A stretch of DNA of 64,000 bases, from the NCBI GenBank assembly GCA_021234155.1, contig JAJEKV010000074.1, positions 2,175,789 through 2,239,788 of the forward strand, read 5' to 3'. The notes beneath the pieces are model-generated. The model worked only from the letters and a program-made list of their open reading frames with translations. It was not told where the DNA came from and did no database searches. The DNA is from Isoetes taiwanensis (taxonomy: Eukaryota; Streptophyta; Lycopodiopsida; Isoetales; Isoetaceae). The position numbers and the translations under genes are program-made. Positions 37,532 through 49,100 of this stretch are shown here, in pieces; the stretch's first letter is position 1, and every line of letters starts with the position of its first letter.

Positions 37532-37777
37532 GTTTTTCTTCATATTTGCTTGATTAAGACTGAAAACGTGAAGGGGCCTTAGGCTAAATAAGCTGTAAAC
37601 CATGCATGAAGTCATGATTTAAGAGCTCAAAAACAGTATAACGGCCTGTTCTAGGTTTCGGTTTATTGTTTTCTGTTGGTTATTCCCACACATTATCCTT
37701 CTTAAACACTGTAGTAGATGTGAACAACACAATAACAGTATACTAAATTGGATTAAGATGACTGGTGTATTACTGTT

Positions 37778-37833
37778 GCATGACGCCAGATTCGAACTGG
37801 AATTACCAGTATAAGTTAAGCTCATAGTGGTTC
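37778..37833 (-). other. tRNA-like/SINE B-box segment, copy B
   Basis: Identical to the copy at 7883-7935: minus-strand 'ccagttcgaatctgg' hairpin with a B-box core. About 200 bases around it are nearly unchanged between A and B, unlike most of the repeat. Confidence 0.3.
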
Positions 37834-38189
37834 TTTAACATTGGCAAAAATTTGTTTTCTAAATGTCATAAATTTACCACTGTTAAATAAGCTGCCAATA
37901 TGTGTAAACATGATGAAACCATATCTGGTATTTTTCTCAAACTGCAGTAGGGATGGACACGACCTTTATAAGGTGGTACTTCTACTTTTTTTGCTGATCA
38001 GAGTCCTATTACCTTTTACAAAGTTATTGGCAAAGGGAGATAGACTCTTGACACTAGTATTTAAATGCTATTTTGCTCATACTTTAAGGAAACGGATAAA
38101 AACATGGTTTGTCTACGCTTACCTGCTAGCTGCTTCATGCTTACCCTTTTTTAGGCTAACGTATGATTGGTTTGGCTGCAGGTAACACG

Positions 38190-39030
38190 GCAAACCTACC
38201 TTTGTTGTTTTTGGGCTCTACAAAATGGTGGAATTTTTCTGAAAAATGGAGCAGATCGGACTTTCTGCACCTCTAAACTCTATATTATGGTGCTGTTTAC
38301 TGTAAACTCTTTCTTCTTCATAGTATAGTAGTTTGGCTTTTTGGAATACTCTAAAATCACATTGTTCCAGGCTTTTTTAAGCTAAAAACAATTTTGAAAA
38401 ACAATGTCTCAATTTGAAATAGGCATGGCTGTCATACTAATGTAAGTTCACAATACACTATTTCATATTTCTGGCATATACAACTAATTCTTAATGTCTC
38501 TTTAAGATACTAGCATTTGCTACCCTTTACTCCTGTTCAAACAGGATTTGGCCAGAACTGAGTACACCACATATTCATGATATGGACGATTGTACTTAGG
38601 CTTTTGCTAAATTAAGATTTTATTTTTTCATCTTCATGGTTGCAATCTTTTGAGGTTGCTTGTACAGTTTATGTTCTCTCATATCTATACATGGTATGTT
38701 TTATTGCTGGGGTATTTTCTACAAACAAGGTAGTACAACTATACAAAGGGAACATTTACTTTGAGGTTTGATTTTTCAACCTCCTTGTCAGTGGTACCAA
38801 TGTACATTGTACTTTGTTCCTTTTTATTTGACTAGCTTGTTTACCTTGACTCCTACTTCTGCCAGCTCCCTATTGGGAATACCTTGTAAATGACTGGAAT
38901 TACACAAAAACTTGGATCACCTTGCCCAAGTTACATTTCATTGCCAGGTTTAAGTTTTGGGTTTTGGGTAAAACCAGGCGGACCGTCTGTTGTGTGTGAA
39001 GCCATTCGGAATCTACAATGGTAAGGATGT
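38190..39030. other. Non-coding intron-like stretch, copy B
   Basis: AT-rich and without a supported ORF; would be intronic if the AT-hook exon joins the later exons. Confidence 0.4.
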
Positions 39031-39390
39031 GGGCTACATAGTCTTGGGGTTTGGAATCGGCCCTCTACTATGTGAACCATTAATCACGACATTTACCATT
39101 GTAGAACTCTTGGTGTAATGCCTTGCCATATATACGTGCCATTGCTTTGGGGCTACATTGTCATGGGGTTTGGAATCTGACCCTCTACTATGTGAACCCA
39201 GTAATTTGGCCTTGACGAGAGAATGCTAGGTGTAATGCTGTATCATGTATTTGGGCCAATGCTTTGGGGCTGCATAGTCTTGGGGTTTGGAATCTCAGCC
39301 CTCTACTATGAGAACCTTTAATTTGGCTTGTACTAGAGAATGCTAGGGGTAATACCTCACCATATGTGTGTGCCAGATGAAGGGCGCAGG
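39031..39390 (+). repeat. 119-bp tandem repeat (three units), copy B
   Basis: Units begin at about 39031, 39150 and 39268 with 'gggctacatagtcttggggt' or one- to three-base variants. Each contains 'ctctactatg.gaac' and 'gagaatgctaggtgtaat' (absent or altered in unit 1). Confidence 0.8.
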
Positions 39391-40189
39391 GTAGTCCTTA
39401 AGCTCGAAATATCGCCAAAAGGCTATTTTTTTGGACATTTGCATTTTTTTTCACTACTGTTGACTAGGATCAATTAGGAGTGGTGCTAATAAAATATCGC
39501 CACCTTGTCTACAAAATTTTCTCCTTCCACTCATAAGTTAGCCTACATCACTAAATGATGGATTCTTGGATTCGCCCCCATGTGAATTTTATTCTTGGTA
39601 ATTATTCTAAAATCGCCCCTTAACCCCAAAAATCATGTAAAATTAATATGAATTCTATTCTTGGTGAGTTTTTTGAATTGCCGTTTACCTCCAGGAAAAA
39701 AAAAGAGGGAAGGGGGAAAACCATGCATGTTACATGGATTTCATGATCCGGCTCCAACATCCAGATATGCAATCTTGGAGTATTTTTTCTTTTGGTCTGT
39801 TGTTTATCCAATCTTAAAAAGATGACTGAAATCAAATCAGTTTGTGCTTGCCCACCATAATATGCAATTATGCCTGGGCTAAGTTTGTGTACTTATTGTT
39901 GTTTAGCCCTTAGTGTGGAGCTATTGAGATTTACAATCAGATAAGGATATGAGGTATGTTGTAGAGTAGTTATAGTTGGTTTGCTTACTCATTTTATCAG
40001 AATACTTGTCCTCTTGTCTTACATTTTAGAGCAACCGTACCTTATCTTGGCTATTAATTTTTTCTATTTTTTGTTATCATGATTATTTCTATGTACGTCC
40101 AACCAATCTAGGTAATACATGATGTATATGATTGTCTGCCTCCTGTATTTTAATCATCAATTGCTCAGTTCAATTGTTGCATAGACATC

Positions 40190-40422
40190 CTTATGACATG
40201 ATCAAACTCTTCAAATTGGTGATGAATGATGTTAAATATCGTGGTAGAAATCTAGCGTTTAGGCACCTAGATATCTTGAGAAAAAAGTATATATTCCATC
40301 GCTTGATGGATGAAAGATTCGCCAAGGTTGCTACAACTCAAATTGAAGCCCGAAACAAAATCGCCAACATAACTAATCGAAAAAAGCTAAGATTCGCCTC
40401 ATATTCTAAATTACACCTATGA
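40190..40422 (+). CDS. Possible internal exon, basic helical segment
   Basis: Open frame HPYDMIKLFKLVMNDVKYRG … RKKLRFASYSKLHL with high Lys/Arg content and heptad-like spacing. The reading is cleaner than in copy A (10260-10500), where the frame breaks. Family not recognised. It could be an exon of the AT-hook/coiled-coil gene, but splice sites at its ends are not clear. Confidence 0.3.
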
Positions 40423-40560
40423 AAATTTGGGCTTAAGGGCTACCCTGGAAGGGCGTGGGCCTGGTTTAAACCAGGACAGACAAATTCTCAATTTCTAACT
40501 AGGTTTAGTTCTTGAAGTATAGTATTTGCTAGATTAGACCCTAGCAAGTATTTTGTAAAA

Positions 40561-41040
40561 TTTTTTTTAATATAGCAATCAACACACAACTACCATTAAC
40601 ATTATTAACACAAACCATTGCATTTAACACATTTAAATTAAAATCCCCCTTAAACCCCCTTTGGTTTGGGTGCATATTCACACGGGGGATTGCTCAGGGC
40701 AACGAGAGCTGTCGGATGGGCATATTTGCCCTTTATTCCAAGATCTGGACCGTACATAGCGATCCTCGTTTGTGGGGTATGCATGTACAAGTTTACGTAT
40801 ACTGTATGTTAAGGTTTGCAAAATACTATAAGGTTTGAGAGAATGTACTTAATGGTGTTAATTTTGTACATGTATTGTAAATATATTTTTGGGGCTCTCG
40901 CTGCCCTACGTAACCCCCCGTGTGAATATGCACCCAAACCAAAGGGGGTTTAAGAGGGATTTTAATTTAAATGTGTTAAATGCAATGGTTTGTGTTAATA
41001 ATGTTAATGGTAGTTGTGTGTTGATTGCTATATTAAAAAA
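40561..41040. mobile_element. 480-bp MITE with about 120-bp inverted arms, copy B
   Basis: Left arm 40561-40687 and right arm 40914-41040 are near-perfect reverse complements: 'aatatagcaatcaacacac' pairs with 'gtgtgttgattgctatatt', and 'aaaccccctttggtttgg' with 'ccaaaccaaagggggttt'. The loop 40688-40913 has no ORF, and its orientation is opposite to that in copy A. No transposase inside; class unknown. Confidence 0.9.
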
Positions 41041-42740
41041 CCCTAACTAACTAAAAATCACGAAGGAGCACCATAGGCTCACGAATTACACCTGCATAAG
41101 TCCTACAAGAGTGGGGGTAGTATAATAAACACATTGGTACAGAAGGCCACAACCACACAACCAACAGCCTAATCTCACAACCAATTATACTAGCAGGCGG
41201 ACCAACTATTGGCACGAGGGCCACCATGTCATAGCTGCTGGCACGAGGCCCACAAATCACAACCATCCACTAGCACAAAGGCCACCATACACAAACCCTC
41301 CATAGGCAAAAGAGCCACAAACTCATTACCAACACCTAAATTCGAAGGATGTAGTAGTACAAAGGCTACAAGACATGAGGATCATATACCAAGGTCCACC
41401 AAATGGCACATGGGCCCATCTAATAAGGCTAGTAATTTATAAAATTTGACAAAATAAGAAGGTAAGGTAAGGGGAGTGGTGGGGTGGAAAAGTAAACTGA
41501 AGAAGGAATCGTCAAGAGGAGACACAGATGAGCTGACGAAGAAGAAAAGGGAAGAAATGGTGTCTATAAGCAGGAAAACCCTAACTACCCGGAGAGTCTA
41601 ACTAATTATAGTGGCAAATGTTTTTGAGAATTACATTTAGCTTCTTATCCTGAAATGAAGATAAATTCAATTCTCAAAACCAGCAAGCAAGAAGAGAGAG
41701 AACTGAAAGAAAAGCCCCATCTGGGTGCCTCCAGTAAAACAACACAATGTACAATATGCTGAAAATAGAGGCAGTAAGTTGAGGGCCTATAGGTAAGGGA
41801 CAGTAAGGTGTGCGGGGGATCACATATCAATAGGCACAAACCCAAGGAGCGAGAATAATTTTTCATACAAACTATAGTTTGAAAAGGAGAGCACGTCAAT
41901 TCTGGATGCCCATGACCATCTACTTGAAAATTTAACATGAGAATTTCTATTAGAACATCTACAGCCAACTATACTTGGTAACCCATCAACAAATTACTGG
42001 TTAGCCTTTTATATTCAGCTAGGGACCAAACAAGCTAGGGACCAAACAAGCAATAACACCTCAACATCTCGTCACGTTCGATGGTATCATAGGTATGAAA
42101 ACTCCTTGTCACCATGTATGGCATTTCCAAAAGCATTCCAAATATCTAAACAAAATGTCTATAAATAGCAAGAGAAGTTCATCCATTCAACATCATAAAT
42201 TGCAAGGCAAATGCGGGGAAAGGGTGACGTGGACCTTATTGACATTGGGGTGACGTGTGTCTTATTACATTGGGGTCATACTGAGGAGCAAACCTTGGGG
42301 GTAAAAACATAAATTGACATTAAAAAAAACCAGTTATGCTTTTACATCCACAAAATGCCCAGGTCTTGTACATGAACAAGATAATAAATGTATAGGTATA
42401 AATCACGTTGAAACAGAGCAAGGATATCCAAAAGGGTATCAAGATAGGTCTCCCATTGTAAAAATACTGGAATGACCAAAGGATACAAGAAAACTCTACA
42501 TGGAAGATGCATGGCATTCTAAAAGCATCCCAAATATTTGAACAAAACGCCAACAAATAGCTAGAGAAGTTTATCCATACAACATCGCGAATTACGAGGC
42601 AAATGCGAGGAAGGGGTAACCTGGATCTTATTTAGCAAATATTGAGGAGGAAAAACTTAAGGTCCTAAACATATATTGGTTATATGAAAAACCTAACTAG
42701 AGTGCTTATGACATCCAGAAAAATGCCCAGGTCTTGTATG
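41041..42740. other. Non-coding stretch, copy B
   Basis: No supported gene. It includes a 17-bp direct duplication 'gctagggaccaaacaa' at 42018-42052. Otherwise anonymous and well conserved with A. Confidence 0.4.
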
Positions 42741-42745
42741 TATAG

Positions 42746-43851
42746 CGAGATAATAAATGGTGCAAATGAGGCTCATGATGAGGCTGCTGGAGCTAATGTA
42801 AAAGATGCAGATCCAGGCCATGAAGTTGAAGGTATCTATTTGCTAGCTTTATGTTTAAATCTTCTTTCAATTGTCTTTTATTAGATTAAACAATTGGTCT
42901 TATAGGTGAACCTCATCAAGATTATAGTAATTTAGAAGCACCTGTAACAAGTAAGTTTAGAAGTATATTATCATTTCAAACATTAGTTTTAAATGTTATC
43001 TTGTAGAACTTGTTAGTGGTGCAGGACTTGCTGCACTTGTAGATTTGGTAGCAAATCTCCCAAATCCTCCTCATATTCCATCATCCAGCAATAAGCTATC
43101 TGCTGCATCTGTGCCTTCTTCATCGAAACTTAAGCCTAAAGTAAAACGCCTGAGATTGCTTGAGAGTTTAAAGGGAAAGTTGTTGGTTACAGGAGATGAT
43201 ATTGTGCAAGCGAGGTTGGAGCAGCAAAGGCAAGAAGAAGCAGTAGCTAGAGTTAGGCAGGAACAATCAAAAGAAAAGAAAAAAAAATGTAGGCTCAAAG
43301 AAAGGAGGCCAAGGAGCAAGAGAAGAAGAGAAGGGAAGAGAATAAGAAGCTTAGGGAGGAGAGGAACGCTGCTATGGAGCAGGCTGAATTGGAAAATGCT
43401 GCCAAGGAAGCTCAGCAAAATGTTAATAACCGATCTAAGAGAGTGATTAAGAAGACTAGCAGAATGTTTGAATCTGAGCAACGGGGTTTTGATGAAGATC
43501 CATTGATAATTTTAGGAAGTGAAATTCCAGAGCAACATGTATGTAGTTGTTGAGCAGGAAGTTCGTAATGGTCCAAACTTGGATGTTCCTAACAACCAAG
43601 GCTTGGATTTGGTTGTCAACTTACCTGTTCTTGTAGGTAGTCAACCTGAAGATGCATTTGTAGACAGCCAGGCTGATTCTCTTGGGGGCACCAACTTGTG
43701 TTCTTGGGATGTGCATTGCAAGGAAAGAAAGGTGACAACCATTGTGGAATCATCAGATGATGATTCTGATAGGCCTGAACGAAAATCAAAAGCTTTCGAT
43801 GACTTGTATACAAAAGAGGCACATGACCATCTTAAGAAACTTGGACTTTGA
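42746..43851 (+). CDS. 3' exons of coiled-coil nuclear-type protein, copy B
   Basis: Unknown family. Four exon pieces: about 42746-42831 (INGANEAHDEAAG…, donor gtatct), 42906-42950 (EPHQDYSNLEAPVT, donor gtaagt), and from 43007 (acceptor ttgtag; KLVSGAGLAALVDL…), with splice phases that agree across introns of 74 and 56 nt. The last region encodes a Ser-rich basic stretch and then a long charged coiled coil (ARLEQQRQEEAVARVRQEQS). A frameshift at the A-tract near 43275-43290 moves to the frame encoding REENKKLREERNAAMEQAEL. Another one-base shift near 43545 leads to the acidic end …SSDDDSDRPERKSKAF… with a stop at 43851. The composition suggests a nuclear protein. It faces the transposase-like gene tail to tail; the pair may belong to one mobile element. 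Confidence 0.5.
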
Positions 43852-44430
43852 ATGTTGAAATGAAACGATAACCTCTAAACAGAGGTACTTGTAATATGTA
43901 AGTACTTGTTGAATCCCCGGAGGCTTCACCCCTTTATATAGAGGGCATGTGCGTGCAAGGGGTCGACTGAAACCCCCCTGTATACGGCTTTTTGCGGGCG
44001 AAACCCCCCAACCATATGTACATATGAATTTTAATTTTTGGCCCCTTATCCGTACATGTACTCCAGTCCCAACTAGCAATCCATATACCCTTTCCCATAC
44101 ATATACTGGACACCATAAGAAAAGTCCTAGCCCTTGTAGCACATATGGTAACACATCATTTTTTGAATATTTTTTTAGTCATTACAAGAGCTAGCTAAGC
44201 TAGTTTGTTGTAGGGGTTTGGAGTTTGATTATTCAAATACAAGCCTATATTAAATGCAAGGTTAAAAGGGAAATTAACATCATAACCTATGGCAAATAAA
44301 AACTATACAAAGTGTGTCAATCCCGGTGTCAATGCAATGTCCATTGAATGATTGATCTAAGTTGATTAGGGAGTTGAATTATCAATTGCCCTACAAAGTT
44401 TATAAGGCAAGATCAACAAGATCAAATAGC
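43852..44430. other. Spacer downstream of coiled-coil gene, copy B
   Basis: No ORF of note. It contains 'ccccctgtatacggc' and an AT-rich 3' UTR-like part. Copy A has about 140 extra bases at the matching place (about 14230-14440), GC-richer than the rest, with no recognisable content. Confidence 0.4.
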
Positions 44431-44439
44431 TTCACAATT

Positions 44440-44800
44440 CTTAGCCAATGTTGGCCAATGGTTTATAATGTTGAAATGTTGGCCAATGGTTTATAATGTT
44501 GGCATATGGAATGTTGAAATGTTGGCCAATGGTTTTCATGGTTTATAATGTTGAAATGTTGGCCAATGGCTTATAATGTTGGCATGGCATATGGAATTTT
44601 GCAATGATTTTCATGGTTTATAATGTTGAAAATGTTGAATTCATGTTGCCAAAATTCATGAAAACCATTGGCAATTCATGGTTTATAATGTTGAAATGTT
44701 CAATTTTGCCAATGGTTTTCATGGTTTATAATGTTGAAATGTTGAAGTTCGAAATGTTGGCCAATGGTCTCTTGGTTTATAATGTTGAAATTTTAAAAGG
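44440..44800 (+). repeat. 'AATGTTGGCCAATGG' minisatellite, copy B
   Basis: About ten imperfect units built from 'ccaatggtttataatgttg' and 'aaatgttgg', unit length 28-45 bases, with internal higher-order repeats ('ttttcatggtttataatg'). The matching array in A is strongly altered. Confidence 0.85.
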
Positions 44801-45084
44801 TGCATAATGGTTCATTATTGCATGGCTCCTAGACTTCCTAAGGTCATTATTATAAGCTTCCTATGGTTCATTATTATAAGGTAGGATTATTCATAAAATC
44901 ACATCATTGCATGGTTCATATGATTAATAAATTACATGATTGCATGGCCAGAAATTGCATAATCATGGCCTTTCATATTTAAAGGGGCATTGCTTCCTAT
45001 TCGGCATCAAGATTCGGCATTGCTTCCTATTCATATTCAGCTCCTTCCTTGCCCTAATCGGCTTCTTTTCCTCCCTGCTTTGGA

Positions 45085-45261
45085 ATGGCCAGGACCAAGG
45101 TCACTGCCCAAAAGGCTACGGCAGAATCATCCAATTCCAGCCATCCAGGCATGGAGATGACCTTCGTGGCATCGTTTTCCTGTTTGGAGGTGAATCGATT
45201 GAAAGAGCAAGGAGCAAATGTTCTGAGTAAAAAGGTGCAAGCATGGCTTGATCCGGGTTAA
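45085..45261 (+). CDS. Small ORF whose N-terminus resembles the histone H3 tail
   Basis: The ATG (context ggaATGGcc) opens a 58-codon frame starting MARTKVTAQKATA, compared with MARTKQTARKSTG in histone H3 (8 of 13 identical). After that there is no histone fold; the rest is mixed polar sequence ending WLDPG and a stop at 45261. It lies between the convergent coiled-coil and transposase-like genes. Copy A lacks the ORF because of indels. It may be chance or the first exon of something longer; no expression evidence is available. Confidence 0.25.
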   Translation: MARTKVTAQKATAESSNSSHPGMEMTFVASFSCLEVNRLKEQGANVLSKKVQAWLDPG

Positions 45262-46158
45262 TCCTGGCGATGAAGCGACTTTCTACTGAGATGAGCATGG
45301 AGGCGGATGGCATTTACCAACCAGTCTTTGCTGAGATGCCCCCTCCGTGCCACTTTTGATGCCCGAACTGTCAAGATAATCGGCTCTATATCATGCAAAG
45401 ATAATCGACTCTATGTAATGCATTTTGTATTTTACGTAAAAACCGAGGTGTAAAACGTGCAAAGGCTTCGCATGCACAAGTTTTTTGTAAAAAAAGTCTT
45501 TAATATAATATAATATGGTATCTTTTATGTGAAGAGTACTTGCCTTTGTCGATGCAGGCCAAACGAGAATGTAAGAGATCCAAACAAAATGTAATGCATT
45601 CGCCCATTCGCCATAATCAAACCGAAACTATGATTTTATTTACTTCCAAAATATGAAGCACATCTTGCACTTGCCTCAAAGAGATTCCGGGCCAAAGCGA
45701 GAATGTAAGAGATCCAAACAAAACTTATTCTTGAGTCCATTTGGTGGCAACTTTAAACTTCCAAACTCTACCTAAACCGCAAAGACACACTGGCAATATT
45801 AAGTATTACAAAATAGACATTTAAAACATTCTTTCTACATCTATATCTTTCTATATCGCAATCCAAAAGAATTAGGGAGACCATCGACCTTCAATGACCT
45901 CAGCCTTTAACTATACATCTTACGCTTCCCTTTCCCCACACCGGAAAATTCAAAGACCACTAAATATATCGGACTCATAATCATTGCAAAACAACACGCA
46001 ATTGCGGCCCGATTTAAGATACAAGTTTGGTAACCTTTAGATTGCTTTCGGCAACAAATTTCTCAAATTGCAATCTATCATGCTCATGAAGTAGATATAT
46101 TCCAGATTCCGCTTGTAAGTTAGACAAGCCAAAGCTATGACAGAATCTAATGATATAG
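45262..46158. other. 3' flank of transposase-like gene, copy B
   Basis: No supported ORF. Includes 'aatataatataatatggta' and the likely 3' UTR of the minus-strand gene. Two near-identical 40-base pieces ('gagaatgtaagagatccaaa' at about 45566 and 45700) form a short direct repeat. Confidence 0.4.
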
Positions 46159-49100
46159 CTATCTTGTCGACAAGTCAAATGTGTACCAACATTTTTTTCT
46201 AGACTTATGCTCATTATACCATGCCAAGTTAAGTTCTACCAAATAGGATGGTCTGGAACTTAGATCAATTGCTTCCCTACTTTCCTTCCAGCCCCTACCA
46301 ACTTTCCTTCGAATACTCAGAATCCTTCCCAAATACCAGGTTGTCTTTAATAATTTCTGCTTTGCACTAACCTGACCTACCTTTTGTTGCTCAGTTTCTA
46401 CCTCAAAGAACACTGCACAATCAGATCCAATGCCAAGAGCAGTGGCTGCATTGATCTGCTTGTTCTTTTCGTCCAATAGAATATGAGTTTTAACTTTGGT
46501 CAGTCTATCCTTCGAGAGCCAAGGATTCCCATTAAGTTGACTGACTAAAGTGGCCTTGTAGACTTCTTTATTGTCTATCTTCACAAGTCTTTCAACTTTC
46601 ACTTGGTTTGGGTGCTCTGCCTCATCCACCATGGCATCAAGTGTATGTCTTAATTCCATCACTGCTGCTAGCTCCTCAATGTTTTTTGCAGCCAAGCCTT
46701 CAGCACCCTCATTTTCAAGCTCTACTTCAACTCGATCAGACTCATCTTCAAACTCAGTTGTATCTAATTGCTGGAGGTAGTTCTTGTTAAAATAGTCTTC
46801 ATGCTTCCAAGGACAAGTCCACCATGTGGCAGCTCCTATCTCTTCACAACAAATGCCAACTTTCAAACACATCCCCTATGCTTCTTTCATCCCTTCCTTT
46901 AAAGCATGCACAATTTTGTCTACATTGTCTACCATGCTGTAATCTCCTAGATCACAAATGATTTCCTTACCATCAAGTCCAGCCTTCTTTTCTAAAACCT
47001 GCCATATGTTTTCCTGCTTCAAATGGGTAGCAGGGAACAACAATTTCCCAAGAGCTTGAAACTCTGCCACTCTATTCAAAGCACTTGTTGTTTCAAGCAA
47101 GTCTGCACCAGTATATGACCTTTCATTTTGGATCATGCCGCCCACTTTACTAAAAAAAAATTCACAAGAATCTGAACCCGTGCCACTCAAGGGAAGAGAA
47201 ATGTCATTGCATTTTTCTCTGAAATAATTTATCAACATCACAGCAAAATGACATGATAACTGTATGTCAAGAAACGTCTCACGGCTTATAAAGTTCATCT
47301 TCAAAGTGTGTGTTGGATGCCTAATTATCCACAGCCTCCACAACCTTTGAGATTGCAACAAACCAAACAAAAATCTTAGCAACAAGCCAATGAGACCATA
47401 TGAGCAATAAGCCACATGACCACAATGAGCAATTACTTGAAGAAGAATGAGACTGTAGATGCTGCCTTAACACGAGACCATAGGCCATATGGGGTGATAG
47501 AAATATGTCAATATATAAGGCCACAACTGAACAATAGGTTTCAGTTCCAAGAGTCTGCATTGGAGGAGAATTAGATGGATCTTGTAGTTTATGTAGACAA
47601 GACTGAACCTTCCGTGAAGCAATCCGTTGGGCTGCCCTCCAATTTTGTCTATCCTTCCTTTCCACATCTCCAATTTGAAGACCATGTTCTCCTTGGAAAG
47701 CATGGAAGACGTGCCAAATGTCATTCAGTGTGGCGAGATCTTCACCTAAATAGAGTCTCTTAGATGCGTTATCAAGTGGGTTGATTGACTTCTTCCCATT
47801 GTGTATAAAATCCTGATCATGCAAGCCTTGAATGCTGCAATCTTTCCTCTTTGCTGCAGTAAAAACCCAACCTTCCCACGGAATCCCGTATCTTGTTCCT
47901 GCATCCTTCACACTTGTATAATCTTCCAGCATGCAACACCGTCTACGTGCATCTCCATCCGAGCTATGGCCAACTAATGGCCCCAAAACTTGCCTCAAAT
48001 GCAAGTCCCAAAAAACTTGTATTATTTCCCATTGAGCTCTCACTGCCCTACTATCAAACTTGTTGCATGTTAGTTGTATGGCTAAGACAAGCTTAGGAAG
48101 ACGTGCATGCAATGGATTTATAATGAAAACACGAGCATAGTGTGCTATAACATTCTTTTCAAAAGCATCAACTATCTTCTTGTAACCTGCCTCACCAGTT
48201 CCAACCTGCACAATGAAACTTGGCTCACATGCATGGTTCTCCAAAATGCCACAAAACCCTACCAAACAATCGTCCTTTGCATTCCAGTATACAGACCTCT
48301 TTATGACTGTTTCATCTTCTGCAACAAGAGTGGGAATACATCCAGCTTTTAAGCCAAGATCTACCATATGCTTGGCATATACCTTTGCTAAATGAATAAA
48401 CGTTACTTCCACTATGCCAACCCTGTAAGTAAAATTTTTTCGAGTTGACCGCATTGTGGTTGATAAACTAGGACCACAGAAGTTCATGGTTAAGAAATTA
48501 TGCATCCTCTTTCCACCCCAAATTCTAATGGTCTCAAACAATTCTTTAGTTGTCTGATTATAACGTTTCTTATGTCCCGGCCTCAAAATGTTTTGAGCAA
48601 TGTCAGTAAGGAAGTTCCATAAGGTTGCTTTACCATCAAACTTTCCTTGTGAGTGAGCCTCCCTTATGTCATTGCAAAACTTCCTCACATCTTTTCTATT
48701 CATCGACTCACTCAAACTTTCTCGTAAGGTTCTAACCTTCACAGACAAAGCCACATTTCTTTTCTTTGAGAAAGTCAACTCCTTCTTCAAGAATCTATTT
48801 TCAAGCCTGTTGTCCTTAGCCATGTTAAGCAGCTCTGTATATGTAAGAAAGTCTACCCTTGTACATGTCTTTGTATCACGCTGACCTCTCTCTATTGTTT
48901 TTCCATCTTGTCTGTATACTCTCATACGAAAGTCCCTCTCTTTGGGAATTAATGCACAATATGAACATTGGAAATTTGAAAACCTTTTACCATCCTCACA
49001 TGCCTAAATGCTCCATCAACCTCAACTACCTCATCACCAATCTGAAACTTTGCTTTGAGCTTTGGTTCAGAGTACCAACAATAACCAGCCTTTGAATCAT

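Noticed and set aside
44440-44800. CRISPR-like array
   Set aside because: Units are contiguous and variable without unique spacers; the context is a plant transposon region.
45085-45261. A true histone H3 gene
   Set aside because: Only the first dozen residues resemble H3; no histone fold follows.
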